Positions 25,469-33,309 of a stretch of 64,000 nucleotides of DNA are shown one piece after another. The DNA is from Corallococcus macrosporus DSM 14697. Its GTDB lineage: Bacteria; Myxococcota; Myxococcia; Myxococcales; Myxococcaceae. The notes beneath the pieces are model-generated. The model was not told the DNA's origin. It searched no databases and saw nothing but the letters and a program-made list of their open reading frames with translations. The position numbers were made by a program, and so were the translations under genes. Where the stretch lies: positions 7,784,001 through 7,848,000 of the forward strand of contig NZ_CP022203.1 of NCBI RefSeq assembly GCF_002305895.1, written 5' to 3'. Each line of letters begins with the position of its first letter. The stretch's first letter is position 1.

Positions 25469-25819
25469 ATGTCCGACTGTCTCTTCTGCAAGATTCGCGA
25501 CGGGCTCATCCCCGCCAAGGTCGTCTACCGCGACGACGTGTGCCTGGCCTTCGAGGACATCAACCCCCAGGCCCCCACCCATGTGCTGTTCATCCCCAAC
25601 AAGCACATCCCCACGGTGAACGACATCTCGTCGGAGGACCGCGTCCTGGTAGGCCACCTCTTCACCGCGGCCGCCAAGGTGGCCGAGGAGCGCGGCCATG
25701 CGGGCCCGGGCAACGGCTACCGGGTGGTGATGAACACCCACGCGCACGCGGGCCAGACGGTGTTCCACATCCACCTGCACCTGCTGGCCGGGCGCCCGCT
25801 GGGCTGGCCGCCGGGCTAG
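25469..25819 (+). CDS. HIT-family nucleotide-binding protein (HinT type)
   Basis: The 116-residue protein is full length for the HINT branch. It begins with DCLFCKIRDG and contains VLFIPNKHIPTVND. It ends with the histidine triad block VFHIHLHLLAGRPLGWPPG, where the HxHxH motif is intact. Such proteins hydrolyse purine phosphoramidates such as AMP-lysine in the cytoplasm. It is divergently transcribed from hprK and converges on the spermidine-synthase-like gene. Confidence 0.95.
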   Translation: MSDCLFCKIRDGLIPAKVVYRDDVCLAFEDINPQAPTHVLFIPNKHIPTVNDISSEDRVLVGHLFTAAAKVAEERGHAGPGNGYRVVMNTHAHAGQTVFHIHLHLLAGRPLGWPPG

Positions 25820-25835
25820 CGGGGAGCACCGGACG

Positions 25836-28082
25836 TCACTCCGCCCCGGGCTGGGCGGACGCGGGGCCGGGCGGGCCCGAGGCGGCCTCCACGTCCCGGA
25901 CGCTGGCCGCCGGGCCCGTCCCGCGCCGGAGCACGTGCAGCACGCTGCTCTTCTCGTCCGTCCAGGTGAAGTCGGGCTCGTCCCGCAGGCCCAGGCGGCG
26001 CACCCGCGCCGAGGCCCGCGTGAAGGTGGGCCCCCAGGAGAACTCGCGGTCCGGGCTCAGCACCATCCAGTTGCTGCGCAGCGCGTCCCCGTGCGTCTCG
26101 TTGACGACCAGGGCCGCGTGCAGCCCCAGCGCCCGCGCGTGCGCCAGCGTCAGGGGCACCAGGTCCAGGTGGACGTTGCTGATGTGCAGCGCCAGCACGC
26201 CATGGGGCGCCAGGTGCGCGCGGTAGAGCGCCACCGCCTCCTGGGTGAGCAGGTGCACCGGCACCGCGTCCGAGGAGAAGGTGTCCAGCGCCAGCACGTC
26301 GAAGCCCTGGGGGCCGCCGGCCTCCAGCTCGCGCTCCAGGGAGATGCGCGCGTCGCCTTCCACCAGCTCCACCCGCGCCGGGGTGTCCCCCAGGAAGGAG
26401 AAGTAGCCGCCCTCGCCCCGCGCCAGCGCGAGGACCGCCGGGTCGATTTCATAGAAGCGCCCGGTGTCCTCCGCCTGGAGCAGCGCGGCGCTGGTGCCCA
26501 CCCCCAGGCCCAGCACGCCCACGCGCAGGCCCGCCGGCAGGCCCACCGCTTCGCGCAGGCGGCGCTGCTCGGCGATGGCCAGCCCCAGGCCCGCCTCCGG
26601 CGTGTAGTACGTCGTGGGCACGCCCCGGCGCTCGGGCGCCACGTACTGGAGCCCGTGGGTGATGGCGCCGTGCAGCAGCGTGAAGCGGTGGTCTTCCGGT
26701 GAGCCCACGCCCAGCTCCATCACCCGCACCACGCCGAAGAAGTTGCGCGAGGCGAAGCGGGCGCGGCGCTGTTCGCGGGCCATGGTGTACGTCAGGTGCC
26801 CGGCCACCAGGAGCAGCATGGCGCCGCGCAGGACACGCTGGAGGCGCTGCGTCCGCGTCGCCTCGCCCTCCTGCCTTGCCATGCCCACCAGCGCCACGGC
26901 GCAGCAGGCGCCCAGCGACAGCGGGTACTCCCAGTAGGCGCTGAAGACGGCGGGGGCCAGCACGCTGATGAGCAGCCCGCCCAGCACGCCGCCCGCGGAC
27001 ACCCACAGGTAGAAGGCGCTGAGGTGACGCGGCGGGGGGCGCAGCCGGTACAGCTCGCCGTGGCACACCATGCAGCCCGCGAAGAGCGCCACCGAGTAGG
27101 CGCTGAGCTGGAGCGCGAGCGAGGACTGCGGCCCCTGCGCCTGCGCGTGCGCCACCCCCGCCCCCGAGGCGATGAGCAGCACGGCGTAGACGGTCCGCGA
27201 GTAGAAGGACTCGCGGGAGAACGCCAGGATGAAGGTGAGCAGGTAGACGGCCAGGGGCAGCACCCAGAGGAAGGGGCCGGCCGCCACGTCCTGGGAGAGC
27301 TGGTTCGTCGTGGCCAGCAGCAGCACCGACGCGCACGTGCTCAGCCCCAGCCACGACAGCGTGGCGCGCACGGTGGGCCGGGCGACGGTGGCGTCCGCCG
27401 CGTCCCCGGGCCCCTCCGTCAGGGGCGTGGCCGTCACGGGCGCGGCCGTGGTGGCGACGGGGGCCGCGTCCGGCGGCTGCTTCATCACGTCCAGCGCGCA
27501 CACGGCGCAGGCGGCGGCGAAGAACACGAAGCCCACGCCCCAGGCCCAGGCCTGGGCGCCCCGGCCCACCCACGGCTCCACCAGGAAGGGATAGCCGAGC
27601 AGCGCCAGCAGCGAGCCCGTGTTGGACAGCGCGTACAGCGGATACGGCGAGCGGCCCGGCCGCGCGCGGGCGAACCACGACTGGAGCAGCGGGCCCGTGG
27701 TGCTCAACACGAAGAAGGGCAGCCCGATGGTGGTGGCCAGCATCGCCAGCAGCCGGGGCACGGCGAGCCCGGTGCCCTCGGGCCGCCACTCCGGCCCGGG
27801 CGCCACCGGCGAACCCGACAGCAGCGCCCGCGCCCCCAGCAGCAGCACCGCCACGGCGAGCAGCCCCAGGTGGAGGCGGGCCTGCGTGCGCGGCGCGAGC
27901 CTGGAGGCGAGCCCGTGCGCGTAGGCGTATCCGCCCAGCAGCACCGCCTGGAAGAACAACATGCACGCCGTCCACACGCCGGGCGTGCCGCCGTACCACG
28001 GCAGCGAGAAGCGCCCCACCAGGGGTTGCACGCCGAACAGGAGGAAGGCGCTGGCGAAGATGGCGACGGCGTAGCGGGACAT
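25836..28082 (-). CDS. Membrane protein fused to a spermidine synthase-like methyltransferase-fold domain
   Basis: I use the ATG at 28082 (MSRYAVAIFASAFLLFGVQP), where the first membrane helix begins. In-frame sequence upstream of it overlaps the preceding ATPase gene. The 748-residue protein has an N-terminal half with about ten hydrophobic helices, interrupted by an Ala/Pro/Thr-rich loop near residues 205-235. A soluble C-terminal half resembles spermine/spermidine synthases (VGVLGLGVGTSAAL, FYEIDP, VELVEGDARISLE, FDVLALDTFSSDAVPVHLLT). These large fused proteins are widespread, but their substrate is unknown. The decarboxylated-SAM site cannot be confirmed, so polyamine synthesis should not be assumed. 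Confidence 0.85.
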   Translation of the reverse strand: MSRYAVAIFASAFLLFGVQPLVGRFSLPWYGGTPGVWTACMLFFQAVLLGGYAYAHGLASRLAPRTQARLHLGLLAVAVLLLGARALLSGSPVAPGPEWRPEGTGLAVPRLLAMLATTIGLPFFVLSTTGPLLQSWFARARPGRSPYPLYALSNTGSLLALLGYPFLVEPWVGRGAQAWAWGVGFVFFAAACAVCALDVMKQPPDAAPVATTAAPVTATPLTEGPGDAADATVARPTVRATLSWLGLSTCASVLLLATTNQLSQDVAAGPFLWVLPLAVYLLTFILAFSRESFYSRTVYAVLLIASGAGVAHAQAQGPQSSLALQLSAYSVALFAGCMVCHGELYRLRPPPRHLSAFYLWVSAGGVLGGLLISVLAPAVFSAYWEYPLSLGACCAVALVGMARQEGEATRTQRLQRVLRGAMLLLVAGHLTYTMAREQRRARFASRNFFGVVRVMELGVGSPEDHRFTLLHGAITHGLQYVAPERRGVPTTYYTPEAGLGLAIAEQRRLREAVGLPAGLRVGVLGLGVGTSAALLQAEDTGRFYEIDPAVLALARGEGGYFSFLGDTPARVELVEGDARISLERELEAGGPQGFDVLALDTFSSDAVPVHLLTQEAVALYRAHLAPHGVLALHISNVHLDLVPLTLAHARALGLHAALVVNETHGDALRSNWMVLSPDREFSWGPTFTRASARVRRLGLRDEPDFTWTDEKSSVLHVLRRGTGPAASVRDVEAASGPPGPASAQPGAE

Positions 28083-28152
28083 GTGGGCGGTCCAGGCTTT
28101 CCCGACCGACGCGGTCCGGTCAACTGGCCGGCGTCCGGGGTGCGAAGAAGGT

Positions 28153-28932
28153 TCAGCGCGGCGCGCGCGGCGCGAAGAGGCGGGCGCCGGAGGGAGCGAG
28201 CGCGGTCTCCATGGGCAGCCCGTAGAGCGACTCCAGGGAGGCGCGCTCCAGCACCTCGCCCGCGGCCCCCTGCGCGAGCACCCGGCCCTCCCGGAGGAGC
28301 AGCACATGGGTGGCGAAGGCGGCGGCGAGGTTCACGTCATGCAGCACCGCCACCGCGCCCAGCCCCGCGTCCACGCGCGCGCGCACGCGGTCGAGCGAGC
28401 CCACCTGGTGGGCCACGTCCAGGAAGGCGGTGGGCTCATCCAGCAAGAGCAGCTCGGGCTGCTGCACCAGACCTCGGGCCAGCATCAACATGCGGCGCTC
28501 TCCCCCGGAGAGGGCTTCGGCGGGGCGCTCCGCCAGGTGCGCGATGCCGAGCTCCGTCATCACCTCCCGCGCGAGCGAGACGTCACCCGCGGACGGCAGG
28601 CCCCAGAGTCCCAGGTGCGGGCTGCGGCCCATCAACACCAGCTCCAGGCCGCTGAAGCCCTCCGCGGACTCGAACGTCTGCGGCACCCAGGCCACCCGCC
28701 GCGCGAGCGCCCGAGGCGCCCAGGCCGCGCGCTCCTGGCCCAGCAGGCGGACCTCGCCGCGCCTCCAGGGCCCCAGCCCCAGCACCGCGCGCAGCAGCGT
28801 GCTCTTGCCCGTGCCGTTGGGGCCCAGCACCGCCCACAGCTCGCCGGGGCGCACCTGGAACGCCACGTCGTGGAGGATGGGACGCGGCCCATAGCCCGCG
28901 ACCAGCGCCCGGGTGACGAGCAGCGGCTCCAC
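28153..28932 (-). CDS. ABC transporter ATPase of the BtuD/FecE (B12, iron-siderophore) type
   Basis: The 259-residue protein has Walker A GPNGTGKST, the Q-loop VAWVPQTFE, signature LSGGERRML, Walker B LLLLDEPTAFLD and H-loop VLHDVNLAAAFA. The spacing and DVNLA block are those of FecCD-type importers for cobalamin, heme or siderophores. No permease or binding protein is adjacent. The only FecCD permease and BtuF-like protein in the window (38139-40123) lack an ATPase, so this may be their partner. It lies 4 bases downstream of a kinase gene on the same strand and may be co-transcribed with it. Confidence 0.85.
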   Translation of the reverse strand: MEPLLVTRALVAGYGPRPILHDVAFQVRPGELWAVLGPNGTGKSTLLRAVLGLGPWRRGEVRLLGQERAAWAPRALARRVAWVPQTFESAEGFSGLELVLMGRSPHLGLWGLPSAGDVSLAREVMTELGIAHLAERPAEALSGGERRMLMLARGLVQQPELLLLDEPTAFLDVAHQVGSLDRVRARVDAGLGAVAVLHDVNLAAAFATHVLLLREGRVLAQGAAGEVLERASLESLYGLPMETALAPSGARLFAPRAPR

Positions 28933-28936
28933 GGGA

Positions 28937-31900
28937 CTAGTTCAGCTCCTTCTGCTTCTGCAGCAGGTAGCGCTTCATCGCGCGGACCTTGCGCAGGGCC
29001 TCCGGATTGTTGGAGGTGCCCGCGGCCTCCACCTCGCTCCGCACCTCCTCGTATCGCGTGCACCAGAGGCCCAGCACCACGCACGAGTGCACCGCGTTGA
29101 GCTTGTTGAAGAGGGCGTTCGTCTCGCGCCACTCCTTCTCCAGCGTGGTGAGCTGCCGGGCGCGCGACGAGCGCACCTTGCGGACCTGCGTGGGTGCGCG
29201 CCTGGCCGGAGCGACGTTGTTCTGCTGCGCGCCCAGCGGCGCGAGGAAGGAGTCATCGAGCGCTTCGCCACCCGAGGGCGCCGCGCCCGCCGTGGCGCCG
29301 GCTCCCGTGGGCGTGGGGGCGGGCTTCGCAGTGGGCGAGGACGAGGCACCCGGCGCAACCTTCGCCGTGGCCCCCGTTTCCGTGGGCGCCTCCGGCGTGG
29401 GCTTGCCGGCCTGCGCCGCGTCTTGCGTGGAGGGCGGGCCGTCCGCGGGCGCCTCCCCCGGAGCGGATGGACGCAGGGGCAGCTCGGGCGGAGGCCCTCG
29501 TGGCTCCTCCGGCATGAACCGGCTCAGCCACTGGGTGCGCAGCTCCGGGGGCGCCAGGAAGACGGCGCCACCCACCACCAGGCCGACGAACACCAACGCC
29601 AGCACGAGCACCATGGGCCCCTTGCGGCGCGCGGGACGCGCGGGGCGCTCGGGCATCGACGTGCGGCGGGTGTCCTCTTTCGCGATGCGGTCGGCCGAGC
29701 GCGTCTCGGGACGCACGGGCATCGTCGTGCGCCGTGTCTCCTCGTTGGACACGAGGTTGATGCGGACGTCGTCGTCGCTCTCGTCCTCGTCTTCCTCCGT
29801 CTCCACGGAAGCGGGCGCGGGACGCACCGCGGAGACCGACCCCGTCCTGCGGGCGGTGCCGGCCGGCGCCATCCCCGGGGACGACGCGCGGCCACGGTGC
29901 GGCCTGGGCCGGGAGACGCCGGACTTCTCTTCCGCCCCACGCTCCGAGCCTTCCACGTCGCGGAGGAGGCCCGCGTCCAGCACCACGCGCGGCTGCGTGT
30001 CGTCGTTGCGGGTGACGCGGGGATCCGTGTCGGCGTAGTGCGCGACGCGGGGCTGCGTGTCGGCGTGACGCTCGGGCCGGGATGGACGGTGGATGCGCGG
30101 GTGCGTGTCCGCGTTGGCGATGCGCTGCGCGGCGTCCTCGTGCTCCTCGTCCTCCGTGGAGAGCACAGGTGGCTCGGACGCATCCGCGTGGGAGTGCGCG
30201 TCACCCGGAGTGAGGCCGGACTCCTCCGGGGACACGCCCAGGGCCGCGCCCTCCGCGCCGGCCTCATCGGACGTGGCTTCGTCCTCTGGGGACAGGGCTC
30301 GTCCGCCATGCGCGGGCGTCGCGTCCACGGCGGGCTCGTCCGGCGGGAGCTCCGGCCGCGGTGACGCCGCCGCGGGAATGGCACGAGAGGGCGCTGCCCC
30401 CGACGGAGGCGGCGGTGCGCCCAGCGAGGACACGCCCCGCGAGGGCGTCGTGCCCGCGTGGGGAGCGGATACCGCCGCCATCCCCACCGAGCTCGCCCTG
30501 GACGCCGGCGCGCCCGATGCCGCGGGCCCCGCCATGGAAGGCGTGGCGCGCGAGGACGCGCCGTCCTGCGAGTCCACCGCGGGCATGCCTGCTGGAGACA
30601 TCGCGCGCGGGGACGCGCCGTCCTGCGAGTCCACCGCGGGCATGCCTGCTGGAGACATCGCGCGCGAGGACGCGCCATCCTGCGAGTCCACCGCGGGCAT
30701 GCCTGCTGGAGACATCGCGCGCGGGGACGCACCATCCTGCGAGTCCACCGCGGGCATGCCTGCTGGAGACATCGCGCGCGGGGACGTTCCGTCCCGCGGG
30801 TTCACCAACGGCAGGCCCGTTGAGGACAGTGCCCGCGAGGGCCCACCCACCGCGGGCAGCTCCGCCGAGGACAGGCTGCGCGGAGGCGCAACCGCTTGCG
30901 GCCCCTCCACGGAGGGCGGGTCCGCTGAAGCCAGGGAGCGAGACGCCGATACCGCGTCCTCCATGCCCACCGGGGAGCCGTGCTCCGGCGCGGGCCCGCG
31001 CGAGGACGTCTCCGCCGCCTCCATGTCCCCGGAGGACATGGCACGGGCCGCAGGGGACGACTCCAGGGAGCGGGACGCCGCCGCCAGGGCCTGGGACGGC
31101 GTCGCGCCAGGAGGAGGTGGCGGCACGGCGGCCATCACCACCGATGCCGTTCGCGCCGGCGCGCCCGTCGAAAGCGAGGGCACCGCCTGAGAAGGCGTCG
31201 CTCCCGGTGGCGGCGGAGCCACGGCGGCCATCACCACCGATGCCGTTCGCGCCGGCGCGCCCGTCGAAAGCGAGGGCACCGCCTGGGAAGGCGTCGCGCC
31301 AGGAGGCGGCGGCGGCACGCTGAAGGCCCCCGCGCGCTCCCACGAGGGCGGCGGCTCATCCGGAATCACCGCGTCGGCGGACGCCTCCGGCGGCTCCGCG
31401 TCCACTGAATCGTCGGACAGCGGGTCTTCAGGCGCCTCGTCGCCGTCATCCCACCCCGCGCCCTCCAGGAGCTCAACGGAGGGTGTCGAGGCCAGGGCCG
31501 GCGCGCGCGGGGACGGCGCCGGCTCGGGCACGTTGACCGCGGGCATCACCACGACGCCGGTGCGCGGCAACACGGCGCCGGACGCCTGGGCCTCGCTCCC
31601 CGAGGACGAAGCGCGGGCGCTCGCCGGGGTGAGCGGCGCACGCTGCGGCGCGCTCGAGTCAACGGCCCTGCTCCGCGGGGGCTCGGCCTTCGGATTCGTC
31701 GGCTCCCCGCGGACGTTCGGCGCCTCGGAAGACGGCTCGCCCAGGCTCGGCATCGCCAGCTCGGTGGGCCGCAGATGCGAAGGGAGCAGCGCCCGCGCGG
31801 CGGCCACGCCGGGAGGAACCGCCTCGGCCGGCATCGACGTCATCTGGATTTCGCGCGTCATCGCGGGCGCGCGCGGAATCGAAGCCCCCGAACCGCCTCC

Positions 31901-33223
31901 ACGAACGAAGGCCTCGGGCCCCACCTCCACCGAAGGGGCCGTGTCCTCGTGGCGCGCGCGGCGAGCCCGCGCCTCCTCCTCCAGCGCCTCGATGGGAACC
32001 GCGGGCCGGGTGGACTCGTCCATCGGGACGCCCGGACGCGTCTCGCCATCCGTCACCGGCCCTCCGCCCTCGCGGCTGCGAGGCGTGGGGAAGAACGACA
32101 GCGGCTCCACCGGGCCATCCAGGCGGATGGTCTTCGGCGGCAGCGTCGCGTGCGTCATCTTCGGCAGCAGCGGATCATCCGGCATCGACGCGAGCGCCCG
32201 GGACTCCTCCGTGGACAGGCGCGGCACGTCCTTGAGGCTCGCCAGCAGCCGGCGCTCGGACTGGAAGTCCGCGGAGAACAGCTCGCGCATGAAGCGGCTG
32301 ACGCTCTCCGGGCCCGCGCTCGAATCAATCTCCATCAGGCAGGCCTGGAGCCGCCCGCGGAACTCCTCCGCCGTCTGGAAGCGCTGGGACGGGTCCACCG
32401 CCAGCGCCTTGGCCACCAGCGCCGTCACCACGGGCGGCGTGAGCGGCTCCACCTCGTCCAGCGGCTTGATGCGCGGGTTGGCCACCAGGGACATGAGCTC
32501 GCCCGGGTGCACGCCGTCGAAGGGGTTCTTCCCGCAGATGAGCTCGTAGAGGCACAGCCCCACCGCGTACAAGTCACTGCGGCGGTCCACCGGCTGGTGC
32601 CGCGCCTGCTCCGGCGACATGTAGAGGAACTTGCCCAGGATGATGCTGGGGTTCGTCTTCGCGGCCGACAGCCGGCTCTTCGCGAGCCCGAAGTCGATGA
32701 CCTTCACCTCCCCCTCGTAGGAGATGAGGATGTTCTGCGGCGAGATGTCCCGGTGGACGAGCTTCAGGTCCTCCCCGTCGTCGTCCTTCTTCCGGTGCGC
32801 ATAGGCGAGCGCGTCCAGCACCCGGCCCATGGTGTAGAGGATGAACGTGACGGGCAGCGGCATCTGCCGGTCGCGCACGCGGGCGGCCACCTTGCGCAGG
32901 TCCTTGCCGTCCACGTGCTCGAGCGCCATGTAGGCCTCGCCCTCGTGGAGCCCCATGTCCAGCACCTGGGCGATGGAGCCGTGGCTCAGGCGGACCAGGG
33001 TGCGGGCCTCGCCCACGAAGCGCTCGACGAAGTCCGTGTCCGCGGCGAGCTGCGGCAGGATCTTCTTGATGACGCAGAGCTTCTCGAAGCCCTGCGCCCC
33101 CTCCAGCCGCGCGAGGTAGATTTCTCCCATGCCCCCCGTCGCCAGGTGCGACAGGAGCGTGTACCGGCCAAAGGGCTGGGGCCGGAAGGGTCTCAACCGG
33201 GCGGGTTGGGTCGACGAGTTCAT
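28937..33223 (-). CDS. Large Ser/Thr protein kinase with repetitive low-complexity region and membrane helix
   Basis: The protein has 1428 residues. The kinase domain (about 19-290) has TGGMGEIYLAR, lysines at 53-54 (CVIKKI), HRDISPQN (157-164) and DFGLAK (177-182). The isoleucine in HRDIS and the GEIYLA glycine loop are the Myxococcus-type kinase subfamily. Residues about 380-1245 are Pro/Ala/Ser/Asp-rich with internal repeats (described separately). A membrane helix (MVLVLALVFVGLVVGGAVF) sits near residue 1260, and a short C-terminal helical segment follows. The kinase should be cytoplasmic with a long flexible tether. Its substrate is unknown. Confidence 0.9.
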   Translation of the reverse strand: MNSSTQPARLRPFRPQPFGRYTLLSHLATGGMGEIYLARLEGAQGFEKLCVIKKILPQLAADTDFVERFVGEARTLVRLSHGSIAQVLDMGLHEGEAYMALEHVDGKDLRKVAARVRDRQMPLPVTFILYTMGRVLDALAYAHRKKDDDGEDLKLVHRDISPQNILISYEGEVKVIDFGLAKSRLSAAKTNPSIILGKFLYMSPEQARHQPVDRRSDLYAVGLCLYELICGKNPFDGVHPGELMSLVANPRIKPLDEVEPLTPPVVTALVAKALAVDPSQRFQTAEEFRGRLQACLMEIDSSAGPESVSRFMRELFSADFQSERRLLASLKDVPRLSTEESRALASMPDDPLLPKMTHATLPPKTIRLDGPVEPLSFFPTPRSREGGGPVTDGETRPGVPMDESTRPAVPIEALEEEARARRARHEDTAPSVEVGPEAFVRGGGSGASIPRAPAMTREIQMTSMPAEAVPPGVAAARALLPSHLRPTELAMPSLGEPSSEAPNVRGEPTNPKAEPPRSRAVDSSAPQRAPLTPASARASSSGSEAQASGAVLPRTGVVVMPAVNVPEPAPSPRAPALASTPSVELLEGAGWDDGDEAPEDPLSDDSVDAEPPEASADAVIPDEPPPSWERAGAFSVPPPPPGATPSQAVPSLSTGAPARTASVVMAAVAPPPPGATPSQAVPSLSTGAPARTASVVMAAVPPPPPGATPSQALAAASRSLESSPAARAMSSGDMEAAETSSRGPAPEHGSPVGMEDAVSASRSLASADPPSVEGPQAVAPPRSLSSAELPAVGGPSRALSSTGLPLVNPRDGTSPRAMSPAGMPAVDSQDGASPRAMSPAGMPAVDSQDGASSRAMSPAGMPAVDSQDGASPRAMSPAGMPAVDSQDGASSRATPSMAGPAASGAPASRASSVGMAAVSAPHAGTTPSRGVSSLGAPPPPSGAAPSRAIPAAASPRPELPPDEPAVDATPAHGGRALSPEDEATSDEAGAEGAALGVSPEESGLTPGDAHSHADASEPPVLSTEDEEHEDAAQRIANADTHPRIHRPSRPERHADTQPRVAHYADTDPRVTRNDDTQPRVVLDAGLLRDVEGSERGAEEKSGVSRPRPHRGRASSPGMAPAGTARRTGSVSAVRPAPASVETEEDEDESDDDVRINLVSNEETRRTTMPVRPETRSADRIAKEDTRRTSMPERPARPARRKGPMVLVLALVFVGLVVGGAVFLAPPELRTQWLSRFMPEEPRGPPPELPLRPSAPGEAPADGPPSTQDAAQAGKPTPEAPTETGATAKVAPGASSSPTAKPAPTPTGAGATAGAAPSGGEALDDSFLAPLGAQQNNVAPARRAPTQVRKVRSSRARQLTTLEKEWRETNALFNKLNAVHSCVVLGLWCTRYEEVRSEVEAAGTSNNPEALRKVRAMKRYLLQKQKELN
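30564..30791. repeat. Four tandem 57-bp repeats inside the kinase gene
   Basis: Near-identical 57-base units begin at 30564, 30621, 30678 and 30735. They encode a 19-residue unit on the minus strand (SPAGMPAVDSQDGASPRAM with small changes such as ASS/ASP). The high DNA identity, including silent positions, points to recent tandem duplication. Copy number may vary between strains. Confidence 0.9.
31131..31322. repeat. Two 96-bp repeats inside the kinase gene
   Basis: A 96-base unit starting GCCATCACCACCGATGCCGT at 31131 recurs at 31227, with the first 58 bases essentially identical. It encodes about 32 residues on the minus strand (including ATPSQAVPSLSTGAPARTAS). A partial third unit lies just before 31131. 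Confidence 0.85.
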
Positions 33224-33309
33224 GCGGTGCGGGGGTTCACCACGACGGGGTCCGCATTGAACCCTGTCCCGCTACGTCCCAGCAACCCGTCAACCGGACG
33301 CGGGCCACC

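Noticed and set aside
30564-30791. Regular repeats as a CRISPR array
   Set aside because: There are no unique spacers between the 57-base units; they are in-frame protein repeats.
30264-31343. Repetitive open frames on other frames of the kinase linker
   Set aside because: They arise from the 57- and 96-base repeats read out of frame; the kinase frame is continuous from its catalytic domain to the membrane helix.
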